From assembly GCA_014058105.1 (NCBI GenBank), contig JACGCM010002481.1, positions 1 through 64,000 of the forward strand: 64,000 bases of DNA. The letters are read 5' to 3'. Position numbers and translations under genes: made by a program. Each line of letters starts with the position of its first letter. The stretch's first letter is position 1. A model generated the notes under the pieces. It saw only the letters and a list, made by a program, of their open reading frames with translations, did no database searches and had not been told where the DNA came from. The DNA is from Kingdonia uniflora (Eukaryota > Streptophyta > Magnoliopsida > Ranunculales > Circaeasteraceae). Positions 21,860-35,080 of this stretch are shown piece by piece.

Positions 21860-24729
21860 CTATTTATATACTAATAAATCCAGCCAGATTTTACTAAGTT
21901 TAGGGAGATACATGATAATATTTATCACATAATGACTATCGGAGAAAATGATAGACCAGGTTTTGTGAATTATCTCATGTCTAAAGGTTAAAACACTTTA
22001 TTGTAATAGTTCCCAATACACTCCTTCGAGCTAGGATAGTAAGGAGGATTATCTAGATTATATCTCAACTTTCCTTAAAAGGAGAGAAGATCCAGAGAGT
22101 GTATGTGTAGCTATTACTTTCAAGGTAAGTCTATTATTTCATCCTAGTTTGACCAAGGTCTAGCCTTTACTCCAAACATATCCATAGAGACACATATGAA
22201 CCTATCCATCCACATAGTGGCCCACTTGAGTATTTATGGTCATAATAGACGTATCTTGGAGATGGTCTTATGTTTAGCTATTATTAAAATCTAGGAATAC
22301 ACGTTAGCATGATTTCTCACTTAGATTATTCGATCACAGGCTCAGTTCCTAGATTAACCGATCAAAGTCGATCGATGCGACATGAGAAGGGCTTGCGAGT
22401 TGAACTCACAAGCTTTTGATGACTATTTTATCGCAAAATGGGATAGATGATGAGCATCGTGAGTACCACATTCTATACCCGACGGAGAACCTAATAAAAT
22501 GATTTAGGATAATCGCTAGGCCACTGTTATTACGATCACAACTTCTGGTTAGGGTATGGGATATGCATTCTTGCTCCCACAACACTAGTTCACCCCATAG
22601 AAAATCATCAAAAAAAATTCTAAAAGCGACTAGTAACTAGGTCAGAGCCCGGTGTGGCACATTGACAAACATTTGGATGTTCCGTACAGGTGCCTATCAC
22701 ACCATCGTTGTCTCATCTAGATCCCTATACATAAGTTAAGTGACAATAAGGTTCATAGATTGCAAACCCATAATAACTCACAAATGAATTGCCAGACAAC
22801 ATTCATATGCACTATTAAAGTACCGTAAGTGTATGTATCTGCAAGTATACACCTACCAAGCTGAACGTTACAGGAGAATTAATATCGCAAACAAATCTGA
22901 GGCTCGTGCTTAGTACAGAGTATTGTTGGAAGTAAGTATTCTGAGTTGGGGAGCTGCAGAATAAGGGGCAAATATGACTAATATTGTAGTCGGTTCATCG
23001 AGGATATAACCACCCATTGACGAGGCAATAGTAGCTATGCAACCAGTTAATGTATTACAAGACAAGCCCAGGGTGGCACATACGTATGATAATAAGAAAA
23101 TATCAATCTATTAAAAGTCTATAATTGTACAACGTAGGATCGTTGTATAGATATTTTTCGACGAGGTATTCATATTCACTGTTGTGCACGCTATCAATGA
23201 TGAGTATTCATACCACTTATTGTAAATGATTGTGTACTGTTATACATTGACCAAAGTGGGTGCCTGGAATCCAAACAGAGCTCAGCTTACTAGGATATTG
23301 CGAAGTGATACCATTGAGTCTGTTGGTTATAAATGGGAATCGTACTAAAACAGATTAAATAAGAGAGATAATTAGGTCAAGGCAAAACTAGTTGCCCAGG
23401 AATTTATTAAGAGATCTGGCATCGATTACAATATGATTTATTCCCCGGTTATGGACGCTATAAAGTTTTGTTACTGATCAGTGAGTCAAGTTGCCGAGGA
23501 CAAGCAAAACATGCGTCTATGTAAATACCCCGTATCTATATGGGAAACTAGATACGGATATCTGCATGAAGCCACCTGAGGAGGTATAAGATTTTGGAAG
23601 TAATTAATCCCGATACACGAGGTGTACGTAATAAAGCTAGAAACATTATTGTGACTTGAAGCAATCAGGGCCTATGAGACCATAGAAAGTTAACTGAGTA
23701 TTTGAAGGTCGGGGACTTTGCAAATATCCTTATTGTCCATGCGTTCTTATTTAGAACATAAAAATTTGCTTTAGCCATTATAATAGTGTACTAATGATTT
23801 GGATATCATTAGGCCTCCAAGAGAGATCGCGAGAGCCACCGAATACCTTAGGTAGGAATTTAAAATAAAAGACCTTGGGAAATTAAGTATTATCTCAATT
23901 TGCAGATCGAACATCTTGGTAGTGGCATACTTGTACACCAAATATATATATTGAAAAAGTTATCTAACACTTCGATATGGATGTACACACAGTGCTAAGT
24001 CATTTTGCACGTCCTTCACTTGGATGTAGACAACGATATCTTTCACCATCCTAATGGGGGGGGGGGGAGAAACTCCTAGGGCCGTGACACCATAACTAGG
24101 AGGTGTTTTGATATAGTTAGTTGGGTATACTAGACTCAATAACTCATTCTTAGTAAACTATTTGGCCTGCATAATTCTGTTCCTACCAAAGGCACTGGAA
24201 TGAGATCAAGTACATTGTGAGTATTTGATCAAAGGTATGAAAGCTGGGGTCACTTTTTCTAGAATGGTATACGTTAAATTATAGGGTACGATAATATAGA
24301 ATTCTTTCAAACCCACATAGAGGCCATTGTCAAATGGATTATGCGTTTATGTACAGGGATACAACAGACTCTTGGAGATCGACGAAGCAGACGGCGGTAG
24401 TTACATCTTCGAACCACAATGACATTCTTACACTTCATGAAGCTAGCAGAGAATGATGGTTGCGCTCCAAGATATACCACATCCACTTAAATTATGGCAT
24501 GTTCTATCACAAGTAACGCATCGACTATGTATGAAGGCAACTCGGCTTGCATTATTCACGTCAATGGCAATTTTATTAATGACGACAGAATAAAACACAT
24601 TTCCCAAAAGCCATTCCATACTTTGAATTACAAAAGGCGAATAAGACTGACGTTGCTCAAGATATTTCATAAGCCCATTCAAGCAGCTGGTACAAACAAA
24701 TCGGCATACAAAGTTTTATTTATCAATAT
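21860..24729 (+). pseudogene. copia pol remnant (integrase, RT, RNase H)
   Basis: Decayed polyprotein. RT begins near 23290 with VGYKWES, then VKAKLVAQEFIKRSGIDYN and YSPVMDAIKF, the standard copia RT opening (K.RLVA.G....GIDY...SPV). RYGYLHEA near 23550 matches the D.D.YM region. RNase H is at 24494-24729 with MYEGNSACIIHVN and KHISQKPF. The Athila-like LTR cuts in at 24730, and the original continuation lies at 50420. The integrase part (about 21900-23250) is inferred from position and similarity to copy 1. Multiple stops. Confidence 0.7.
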
Positions 24730-25243
24730 TGATAGACCGTATCAAATCGGGTGCTGTAATATAGGTTAGGGTTTCTGTTCTCAGGGATGCATAATAAAAT
24801 CAAATTCCTATTACAAATCCAGTAAAAAGAAATTGTATACAATATGAAGAATTTATAATTGTAAAATAAGGAACTTACATTGATTTCTTCTCCAATAACA
24901 AATTATAAATCTCTCTGGAGAATACCAAATAAATTTACGAGTGGTTCCTAGAGAGAAGATGATTCTCCTCTTTTCTCCTCTATCTCTTTTCCCCTAAAAA
25001 AGTCTATTTCTCTCTGAACAACCCAGATTTTGTGGAGATATTTTAGCTAGGCTTGACTATTAAGTCTTCTAGCAGCTCTAACAGCTCTTGGCTTGTAAGA
25101 GTTGGGCTTTAAGATGGGTTTGGTCCACAAATGTCTCTTTACCTGCAATAGTCAAACATACTTCAATTAGGACCACTGAAACATAAAATAAGTTCCTTGA
25201 TAATGTAATTGAAGAACAAAATAGGCATTTTTCATGCCTATCA
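24730..25243 (-). repeat. 3' LTR of the Athila-like element
   Basis: Plus-strand edges TGATAGACCG and ATGCCTATCA. It matches 49886-50414 with scattered differences. The purine tract AGTTTGGGGGTATT lies at 25244-25257 (minus strand), where second-strand priming would occur. Confidence 0.9.
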
Positions 25244-26495
25244 AATACCCCCAAACTAACATATTACTAGTCCCTTAACAAAAAGAAAAGAAAAGTAAAC
25301 TTTTTCGTGGTTTCTTACGATTACATTTAGCGTATTCAACAAGCCTTTCAACCTATAGGTTACCCAAATAGGACAGTTCTGTCTCATGAGGGCTTTCAGT
25401 GAATATACCCACAAAATTCTATCACAGACGTTCTAGTATTATAAACATCTAATAATTGTTACAGCCTAGTATCTCTAAAATGGATTAAATTCTTCTCAAA
25501 GAGATAACACTTAAACAAGGGTTCTATTAGATACGTTTATAATTTATTAAGTCAATTTTACTACCATCAGATTGATCAAGTTTCAGAATTTCATCCTTTT
25601 GTGTAGTGAAGTTAGTTTATGGAATCAAGGTGTTTGATTATCCTTCCTAAATAATCTTAGCCTTATCTTGAGTATGGTAGAAGAAATCTAGAAGTTAGTT
25701 CGATAAGTGCCCTAGTTTGTTCGTTCTCTTTTATTGATCTTTCAGGGAAATATATATCCACACAAGCTTTCAAGGTAAGACATTGCATTTGAGTTTTCAT
25801 TTGCTCTATTTTTTTACTTGCAACTTCCCCTCCTTCACATAATTCTCAACTATACTCGTAAGACTCGTTATTTTTACTTTTTTGGTCTCTTACTTCACAT
25901 TGATTCATGGCTTGCCTCGAGATTGGTAAATTTTTTCCTCTTTCAGTTCAACATCTTGCGAGGGCCTTGAATTGTAAATGCCCTTCTTTTTTTTTTCTTT
26001 TTTCTTTTTTCGAGTATGTCAGCTTCGTGAAGGAGCCAATAACTTGTGAAAATACATACAAACCCTTACTATGAATTTATGAGAACGAAATTTTCCTAGG
26101 TATTTTCTCCCTCGTTACAGATTCTTCCTAACCCAAACTGTTGATTAATCAAAAGGTGATAGCTAGTTTTCACAAAACCTTGATAACATAATTATGCGAA
26201 GTACAATTATAAGGGTGATTATCTTTTAAAACAAATCTAATACGATGGTAGTACCAAAAACTTAAATATTCTTAATGCACTAACAATTTATGGTTTAAAT
26301 AAACTATAACCTAATAATTTTATTCCAAGTGCAACTCTAGGATTCTAAGAAAATCCAAAGATAGAGTATACAAGAGATGTGTCTACAATACCAGAATGCC
26401 CTAGAATAACAACTTTTCTTGGAAAAAGTTATGAAATCTTATTTACCCCTACTATCAAACTGAATCAGCATGTGTCCCCACAGTTGCAAAAAAAA
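25244..26495 (-). other. Athila-like 3' non-coding region
   Basis: About 1.25 kb between the integrase end and the 3' LTR. Athila elements often carry an extra env-like frame here; I see none, and stops are frequent. Confidence 0.5.
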
Positions 26496-27900
26496 TTAGT
26501 AGGAGAAATCAAAAAATATCACCTGAACATATAAGGGTTTGCCTCCCGCAAGCGCTAAGTTTAACGTCTTCAGCCAGACGATGGTAAGTACCCCCAAACT
26601 AGATAAGACTATGGGTAGAAATAAGATACCTATGTTGCATATGATGGGTCCCGAAGATTTATACCTCGCTCGAACCTGTAAATACTCGTGAAATGGTTTA
26701 AGTCTTTGTCTATTTACCTTATTAATGTTACCAGTACGAGGGTAAAAAAAAAAATTTAATAAGTCCATGGGGGAAAACAATTTTGATAATGAACGGCCCG
26801 TCCAATGGTTGAAGTTTTTCGGGAAACAAATGAAGATGCGACGAATACATAGAACTTTTTGATCCACTTCAAAGGTCTTTCGCAAGATATTTTTATCATG
26901 GAAAACATTGGTTCTTTCTTTGTATATCTTTGCGGATTCATTACATCTTTCGGAGCTCATCCAACTCATTAGATGTAGCTTACAGTGGGACCCAGCCATT
27001 GAAGTATCAAATTGTAAGTGTTTTTATTGCCTAAAAAGCTCAATGCTCAAGTTCGACAGGAAGATGGCATACCTTGCCGTAGACGAGTTGGTAAGGTGAC
27101 ATTCCAATCGAGGTTTTATATGAAGTACCATAAGTCCAAAGTGCATCAATTATTTACAGACCAATCTTGCGATTTAGGTTTTGACCATCTTTGGAGAATA
27201 TTTTTGAACTCTCGATTAGAAACTTTGACTTGCCTACTCATTTGCGAATGATAAGTGTTGCCACCTAATAAGTCCAAAATGCATCAATTAATTTTACAGA
27301 CCAATCTTTGCGATTTAGGTTTTGACCGTCTTTTGGAGATATTTTGATCTTCCGATTAGAAACTTCAACTTGCCTACTCATTTGTGAATGATAAGGTTTA
27401 CCACCTTATGGGTTACACCATATTTTTTGACAAGGGCAGCAAAATTTGCTGTTAAAATATGACCCTTCATCGCTAATGATAGCCCTAGGTGTTCCAAATC
27501 GAGAAAAAATATTTTCTTTTAAAAAATGAAGAACAACTGCACTATCATTCGTTTTCAAGGGATGGCTTCAGCCCATTTAGATACATAGTCCACTCCAACT
27601 AAAATGTACTCATATCCAAAAGACTTGGAAAATGGCCCATAAAATCAATACCCCAAACATCAAAAGTTTCAATAACTAAAATGGGTATAAGGGAATCATA
27701 TTTCGTCGAGAAAGGCTCCCATTTTCTAGCATCTCTCGCACGCTTTGCAAATGCATGCGCATCGTGAAATAAGGTAGGCCAATAGAAACCGCACTGTAAA
27801 TTTTTTGCCATAGTCTTCTTAAGCTAAGTGACCTCCACATGCTTGGGTGTGACAAATGATAAAATGTTGGTATACTCAGACTGGGGAACACATCTCCTAA
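26496..27900 (-). pseudogene. Athila-like integrase remnant
   Basis: The zinc-binding/core part is read at 27599-27891 on the minus strand, with LQCGFYWPTLFHDAHAFAK and FDVWGIDFMGHFPS, the W.GIDFMGPFP entry to the gypsy integrase core. The C-terminal part is at 26690-26999, with ESAKIYKERTNVFHDK, then QKVLCI, and after a frame change a PHG/HPF-like stretch and RLKPFHEY. It ends with LNLALAGGKPLYVQ, the usual tail in this group. The region 27000-27600, with the remaining acidic residues, is badly frameshifted and contains a local partial duplication (27121-27260 and 27261-27410). Not functional. Confidence 0.75.
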
Positions 27901-28149
27901 GGATTTGGTCAGTACAATACTTAAACAAATATGGATTATCCCAAAAGAAGTACTTCATTTGACTAAGAAACGATCTTTGTCAGATTTAGTCTAATGATCG
28001 GAATGGTATATGCGGGCAAAGTAATTAGCAATTTCTGCAAACCAAGGCAACTCAGGAACTAATTCATGGCCATCAGTTGTTCATCTGGGAAGGATTCCCT
28101 AATCGGTAAGGACTCATTAACAGACTTAATTACTATACGGGAAAGATGG

Positions 28150-28800
28150 TCGGCTACTACATTGTCTGACCCCTTTTTGTGTCTTGAATCTTGAGGTCAA
28201 ACTTCTGCAAAGTACTACCCACTGGATTAGCCGTGCCTTAGAATCTTTCTTTGACAAAAGATATTGAAGCGCGGCATGATCTATGTAAACAATCATTTAG
28301 ATCCTATAAGATAGGATCTAAATTTTTCTAGCACATAAACAATGGCCAAGAGTTCTTTCTTGGTGGTCCTGTAATTCAATTGGGCATCATTTAACATTTT
28401 ACTAGCATAGTGGATGACATGGGGACGTTTGTCATTTGCTATCCCAAAATAGCGCCTACAGAATAATTAGAGGCATCACACATTAACTCGAATTGTTTAC
28501 CCAGACAGGTAGTATAATAATAGGTGATGTTGTGAGCTGGGTCTTAAGCTTATCAAAAGCAACAAGACAAGATGCATCAAAATCATGGGCCCATCTTTGG
28601 CAAAAAGGTTACTTAAAGGACGAGCACATTACTAAATCATGGATAAAACGACGGTAGAATCCTGCATGTCCTAGAAAGGAACGGATGTCCTTGACATTTT
28701 TTGGTGGGGGAGGTTAAAATGACATCTATTTTGGCCTGGTTAACTCTATTCCATTTTCAGATATGATATACCCAAAAACTATCCCCCTTTTTACCATAAA
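28150..28800 (-). pseudogene. Athila-like RNase H remnant
   Basis: Positioned between RT and integrase. The minus strand has short matches to gypsy RNase H, such as the stretch opposite 28260-28320 corresponding to the YL.SKA.IY-like end. Stops in every frame. Assigned mainly by position. Confidence 0.45.
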
Positions 28801-29400
28801 GTGACATTTCTCTCAATTTAAAATAATATTTTTTTCCTGGCATTTGAGTAATACTAGGGAAAAATGATAAAGGCACTGGTCAAATGAGTTGCCAAATAAT
28901 GAGAAGTCATCCATGAAAACTTCAAGGAATCGCTATACCATGTTATAAAAATGCTTAACATGCAACACTGAAACGTCGTAGGTATTGCATAAGCAAAAGG
29001 CATGCGACGGTAGTTAAATATGCCGAAAGGACCTGTAAAAGTTGTTTTCTCTTGGTTCTCAGGTGCAATGGGTATTTGGTTATACCCAGAGTAGCCATCT
29101 AAAAACAATAAAAATTTGCCCAGCGAGTCGCTCGAGCATCTGGTCAATAAAAGGTAAAGGGAAATGATTTTTCCTAGTGACCGAGTTAGCTTCCTGTAGT
29201 CTATGCAGACTTTCCATCCAGTGGTCATTCTAGTGGGTACGAGGTCATTATTCTCGTTCTTTACAATGGTGATTCCCAACTTTTTTGGGATAACATGAAT
29301 CGGGCAAACCCACAGACTATCAAAATGGGATAGATGATCCCAGCATCAAGAGTATTAAAATCTCTTTCCGAACTACTTCGGTCATAGTCTGGTTCAATCT
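28801..29400 (-). pseudogene. Athila-like reverse transcriptase remnant
   Basis: The frame at 28854-29279 reads GITIVKNENNDLVPTRMTTG, WKVCIDYRKLT, FLDGYSGYNQIPIAPENQEK, TTFTGPFGIFNYRRMPFA, all hallmark blocks of the Athila/gypsy RT. The catalytic box FMDDFSLFGNSFDQCL is present around 28880-28925 but in another frame, so at least one frameshift separates the fingers from the catalytic aspartates. Confidence 0.85.
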
Positions 29401-29849
29401 CCATTGTCCTTTCCTAAACTTTTTGGCATTATATTCCAAATTGATTTTTTGCATGAAAACTGAGGGAATAATTCCTTTAATGTCCTCTATACTCCAGCCA
29501 ATGGCTTCATATTTCCTTTAAGAATACAAATCAACTTCTCTTCCTGAAGGGGTTCTAGGTCAACGACAATTATAACGGGCATAGTTTTTTAAGAAGACCT
29601 AGAAAGATATGCTTATGGTGAGAGGGAAGAGGTTTAAGCTCTATCTTTGGGAGGTTACTTGAGCCTCCAGAATGGGTTTCTTAACATCTAAGATTTCATG
29701 CTCACCTTCTGGCTCTGAAATTTCTAAAGCTGAATCTAATAAGGTTTTCACCTCATAGATGTACGAATCATCCTCACAATCTCCATCAGTGGGACAAAGA
29801 TGCCTCTAAGGGATCTGAGGTACTTGACCTCTCAAAAGTGTTACTCACA

Positions 29850-30270
29850 AGATTCTGGATCATATTGCACCGAGTGGTTTAGAATTAGAAGGGGAATGCA
29901 ACGCATTAAAATATTTAATTCTACTGTCATGTTCCTGAAGGTCAACTTCATAATTCCATTGCGATAATTGTTACCGCATTAGCTGTTACCAAAAAGGGGC
30001 GGCCAAGAATAACAGGGATCTCGTCCCCAGTTTTGCTACTGGCTTAGTATCTAACACAACAAAGTCTGCTGAATAAACAAACTGCTAATTTGGATCAACA
30101 CATCTTCAACTACACCCTTAGGATCCTAATAGATTGGTCAGCTAGCTGCAGGGTCCTATTTGTGGGCTTAAGTACTCCGATATCCAATTGCTCATAGACT
30201 TAGTAAGGAATGAGGTTCACGGCGACACCTTAATCAAGTAAAGCTCTTCCTATCTTATGGGTCCCAATCG
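29850..30270 (-). pseudogene. Athila-like protease remnant
   Basis: On the minus strand: IGTHKIGRALLD, stop, GVAVNLIPY, then VYEQLDIGVLK and further on IPVILGRPFLVTANA. This is the retropepsin-like protease of Athila gag-pol. The active-site loop is normally D-(L/T)-G; here the middle codon is TAA, so the catalytic triplet itself carries a stop. Confidence 0.75.
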
Positions 30271-31087
30271 AACATAAAATAGTAGGACATCCCAGATCCT
30301 TGTATTTGGGAAGGGATTTATGCAAAAGGACAGAACTAACATGTGCATCTAAAAGAATAGACGTATCACTCTTGTGAACATGAAAAGCCTTTTTCGGGAC
30401 ATGTATGCGCTGTTTTAAGGTGCAAAGATCGCTGAAAATTTTTATGTAATTAAGAATATGCCTTATGGCCGTAAGAATATGAATGTTAATCACACAATGC
30501 TTAAAAATCCCTAAAATCTCCTCATAGACATTGCCCTTCTTAGCGAGAGTTAACCACTGAGGAAAAGGAGCCAACGGCTGAACATGTGTTATCACAGTTT
30601 TTTCCTCACTCACAGGTTCTTCTATGGGCTTACTTTGAATTTCCAGCTCGGGTTCCTTAGGTATTGATACCATATTATCAACTTTTGTACCACTCCTAAG
30701 AGAAATGATGACGTTGACTTCATCACGATTGGAAGATCTAGGATGTTCTGTATTCCCTTTAGGATTAGCTTGAGTTTCACTGGGAACGTTCCTTTGTCCC
30801 TTGTGCTTATCTCTGTTGACATTTGACCTATTTGTCCCTCAAGTTTAGCACTAGACGACTGGGTTACTTGCATAAATGCCTTAAGAGTATCTTCTAAGGA
30901 CGTGGTTGGAGTAGGCATAAATTTCTATTGTGTGGAGGAACATAAGGCACATTAAGGGGAGCTTTATATGACGGATTTTGTTGCCATGAAGAACTAGACT
31001 GGTGATGGTTTACTTGGTTATGCGGTTGATAAGGGGTGCTACCAGAAGAACCTCCTTGGTAATTTCTACTTTCCCAAGATTTGGAGT
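30271..31087 (-). pseudogene. Athila-like gag, C-terminal part
   Basis: Minus-strand continuation of gag after the Tat-like insertion. It reads SWESRNYQGGSSGSTPYQPH and then LEDTLKAFMQVTQSSSAKLE and IGQMSTEIS, matching the low-complexity tail and the Q-T-Q-S-S helix of this gag family. It joins directly to the zinc-knuckle part at 45610 if the nested element and one GGAGT are removed. Frameshifted before the protease. Confidence 0.8.
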
Positions 31088-31656
31088 TGTAGAGACTTAT
31101 CCCTCGATCTCATTCAAAATCGAGCTCACCCAGGTCAAATCATCTCCATCTCAGGCTCACGTATTTGTAACACTCCAGTCAACATTCCAGCCAGCTCCAC
31201 TAACTGCTCAAGAACGTGGATCGAGCTAAACCCGAAAAACATTATCCAGTTAAAGACACCTGTCTCTACGAACTCGTCAGTTATTCAGTCAACCACCACT
31301 AACCAAATTATTCGGAAAACGTGCTCTAGCATGATGAAGAGCTATGGGGAAGGCCTATATAAAGAGAAAGTTCCAGAAGAGACAGGGACCAGAAAAATTA
31401 TACAAAATTCTTATTTACGAGATTCAAAGCATTTCTATATTGAGAAATCACTTGTAATAAAGATATCCGCCTCAAGCAATAAAGATACTTTCACAAAAAT
31501 CCTCCATACGAGGTCGTGGTTTTTACCTATTCAGGGGTTTTCCACGCTAAAAACACCTGCTTTCATTTCTTACTTTCCATTAGAGTATTGTTACAGGTTC
31601 ATTGGTGTGATAGTGAATTCCTAACCATTTCGAGCTTACAAAATTTGGCCATTACA
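31088..31656 (+). repeat. 5' LTR of the Tat-like element
   Basis: Starts TGTAGAGACTTATCCC and ends GGCCATTACA. Contains GCCTATATAAAGAG near 31356 as TATA box and AATAAAGATA phrases that can serve as poly(A) signals. Confidence 0.92.
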
Positions 31657-31676
31657 TTTGGCACCGTCTGTGGGAA
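31657..31676 (+). other. Primer-binding site of the Tat-like element
   Basis: Reads TTTGGCACCGTCTGTGGGAA directly after the LTR. The TGGC.CCGT core is the usual gypsy PBS start; its first nine bases fit the 3' end of tRNA-Asp with one change. The exact tRNA is not certain. Confidence 0.7.
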
Positions 31677-31910
31677 AGATTGCATTTCTACGATATACTA
31701 AGGTAGTCTTTCACTATAACTTTTAATTATTGTTTCTTCCAGATGACCGGCTGTAAGAACTCAGCTTGAAATTTTTGTGGATCGGGGATAGCTTACAGAG
31801 TTGCAGCCAAATCTCCACGCCAAGATAGAGAAACGCGCTGAACTTGAACTTCAGTTAACAAAGGATCAAGAGTTTTGGGAAAAAAGCTCGATACAGAATG
31901 ACAAGCTCGT

Positions 31911-33226
31911 TTGACAGTACTCAAACAGCACGAAAACCAGATGACAACAATGCAGACTGCCCTCGAGGCTCTGCAAAATGGTCAGCAAGCTCCTCCAGCC
32001 AGAGATCACGATCATCTTCTAGAGACCTCCCGCATTTCAGCAAGGGAAAGATTGGGACCTCGGGAAGTCACCAGTAAAGCCATTTCCAGGAATTTACAAC
32101 ACGGACTACTGCCCTCCATCTATTTAGGGGGGGAGTTCAATCAGAAGTCAGTCGAGCCCACCAAATTTCTATCCGTCGGGAGGATGACCAGCGACCTCTA
32201 CATCAAGTTCCAGCACAAAATCGCTTCAGTAAAGGTACGAGAACTCATCATCCCCGGCCAGCACGTCCAACAATTTAACCAGTACGATATTTCGACACAA
32301 AAGAACACATGGACCAACGGATTAAGGATTTGATCGAGGCACAAGTTTTGGGTACTACCGACGATACCACAAAGTTATAAGGAAGTCTGATTGCCAAAGA
32401 ACTATTTGATATATAGATACTAAAAGGTTTCCATACTCCCAAAATTTGTAAATACAAAGGTGCTGACCCAAATGAGCATATTCAGCAGTATCGTGATTCA
32501 TTGAGGTTGTACTCCAATCTCAACCACATCCTCTGCCATCTATTCGCTACAAGTTTATAGGAAGAACCACTCCGATGGTTCCATTCTCTCCCTGAAAAAT
32601 CCATCTACACATTTGATCAACTACAGAAGCTGTTCATCAAGACATATGCTCACAACAGAGACAAAGAGGAGAACTTGTATTCTCTTATCGGTCTTAAGCA
32701 GTTACATGGAGAAAAGCTCGAAGAATTCTCAAAGAAATTCTTAGAGCTTGGGAGGAAAGTGGATAACCTCGACCAAAAAATAGTTGTTACAACTTTCACC
32801 AATGATCTCCGGCTCGACTGCAAGGCTAAAGAATACCTCTTTCTTAACAAACCTGCGACATTAGAAGAGATGATCACCAAAGTTAACGGTTACATCGACT
32901 TGGAGATGATGATGCTGAACGACAAAAGTTTACTAAATCTATCTTCTCCACCAAAATCCTATCTACAGATCGAACTAGCAAACCCAAGGAGGAACAAGAA
33001 GATCAATGCACCAAGGGGAACACTGGATACCCTCGGAAAAGCGGTCCATAGAACAAACCCATCCTCCCGAAACTGAACGTCCAAATCTCTACAATTTTTC
33101 CACTTCTATTGAAGGATCCACTCTACCACGTCTCTCAACCGCTGAAGCCCATCGATAATTGACCATTCTGCATACATCATAAGGTAAATCATCATACTAC
33201 TGACAATTGCTATGCTCTGTAGCGAT
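31911..33226 (+). pseudogene. Tat-like gag remnant
   Basis: An N-terminal low-complexity frame (31911-32333) is followed by the gag core: DPNEHIQQYRDSL and PLRWFHSLPEKSIYTFDQLQ in a broken frame, then LIGLKQLHGEKLEEFSKKF, NLDQKIVVTTFTNDL and PATLEEMITKVNGYIDLE at 32675-33076. These are the blocks of the plant gypsy gag core (W...LP..SI..F..L, L..V.Q...E.L..F..RF). Gag forms the particle in intact relatives. Several stops. Confidence 0.85.
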
Positions 33227-33999
33227 TGCTCGAGTACATTTTTAAGGAGGGACGGATGTTCGAATACATTGTCGACCTGAAGTCATACAAATATGGCAAT
33301 TATATGAAGGAGCTCGAAGTCATTCAGGTAAATGATAAAGCTGAGGAAAAATATCTCTACTATATGTGCCTCAGCAACATGATCAAAATCAATCAGATCA
33401 GCAATTCCAACATATCAAAATGTATAAGGCTATTGGAATGTTGTGATCTTACACCTCAAGACAAAGAAGACAAGCTTCTTCCCGAGTTGAGCAATCGCCA
33501 ACTCGGAATCTCATTTGAAGATTGCAATACTAGCCATGTCAAGTTTTCACATCATGATGCATTAGTCATAATGCTCAAAATGAAAAAATTTATCATGCAC
33601 ACAATGATGATTGATACTGGAAGCGGTATTGAAATTCATTTTTAGAGTACAATCGACCAGATGGGTTTGGCCAACCAAGTTATTCAGAGTGATACCAACA
33701 TCAGTGGATTCAATGGCTGCAGGGAGGAACGAGTTAGCAAGATCATCTTACCTATTACCGCAGGACCAGCCACCATCGATGTCATTTTCTATGTCATTAA
33801 TGCCAAATCTCATTATCTCGGGATTATGGGCCGTTGTTGGTTGCACAATATGGAAGCAATTGCTTCTACCTATCATCAAGCACTCCGATTCATACACAAC
33901 AATGATATTTATGAGATCAGAGGTAGTCAGAAACTCTCTCGAGCTTGTAAAAATATTGTCTCCGCCATCTTAGATACTTCAGCCAGATTGGCCGCATAG
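33227..33999 (+). pseudogene. Tat-like protease remnant
   Basis: HHDALVIMLKMKKFIM, MIDTGSGIEIHF with the catalytic D-T-G intact, then after a stop and frame change IDQMGLANQVIQSDTNISGF, LPITAGPATIDVIFYVINA, YLGIMGRCWLHNMEAIASTY and LRFIHNN. This is the retropepsin-like protease between gag and RT in Tat-type polyproteins. The stop falls right after the catalytic loop, near 33643. Confidence 0.85.
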
Positions 34000-35080
34000 C
34001 AATTACAGAAAGTTGATCACATATACGATCAACCACCTACAGAAGAGCCCAAAGAATATATTAGCCTTGATGGATCTAACAGAGGTACTTTTATCAGAAC
34101 TAAGCTGGTTCAGCACGAAAAAGATGCTCTCATTCAGTTCTTGCAACTCAATCAAGACGTTTTTGCGTCGTCTTTCAAAGAAATGCCCAAGGTCGATCCG
34201 ACCATGGCTTGTCACAAGTTAGCCATCAATATCAGTGCCACAGTGGTCAAACAGAAATAGCGACGAATTTTACCTCATCTTCGAGATGAATTTAACACCG
34301 AGATCAAGAAATTGATCAAAGTGGGATTCATTCTAGAAGCCAAGTATCTGGACTGGATATCCAACTTGTCGCTGTCACAAAGAAGAACGGAAAGGTTTCG
34401 AGTTTTGTTAGATTTCATAGATCTGAACAAACATAATCTAAGGATAGCTTCCCTCTTCCCAACATTTATCAGATCCTCGATTCCACACAGGCCATGATCT
34501 TCTATCTATGATGGACGCTGCTTCAAGGTATAATAAAATTATGCTTTTGGAAGAAGATTAAGAAAAGACAATTTCATTACTGAAAGAGGTCTTTATTGCT
34601 ACAAAGTCATGCCATTCGGGCTCAAGATGCATGTGCCACATATCAACGATTGATGACTACTATGTTCCAAAGTTCACTAGGGAAATCGTTGAAGTCTACA
34701 TTGATGATCTCTTGTGAAAAAGCTTACAGTCAATGATCACATCGCAGATCTTAACACTATATTCAACATCCTTCGATCTACAAAAATGCATCTCAACCCT
34801 GATAAATGTCAATTCGGGGTACATTGTGCCGCTTTCTAGGCTACCTCATCAGCAAGAAAGGGATTGAGGCCGATCCAGATCACTCGGGCTCTCCTCGACA
34901 TACGTTCTCCAAAAATAACAAAAACGTTCAGAAACTCGCTGGAAAATTACGCTATCAATCGTTTTGTCTCTAAATCTTCAGACCGTTGTCGTTGGCTATT
35001 CCTATTACTCCGCGGATGTACCAAACGAGGAAAGGTTCGGCCAACTACAGAATTCACATGGACACCATAACACAAAGCAG
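34000..35080 (+). pseudogene. Tat-like reverse transcriptase remnant
   Basis: FGYN-type opening near 34100-34200 with DALIQFLQLNQDVFA and KEMPKVDPTMACHKL, then LRDEFNTEIKKLIKVGFI, KKNGKV near 34372 and FPLPNI near 34450 in shifted frames. The catalytic box VEVYIDDLL is at 34688-34712, in its YIDD form, followed by a stop. At least four frame changes. The order and motifs are those of gypsy RT. Confidence 0.85.
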
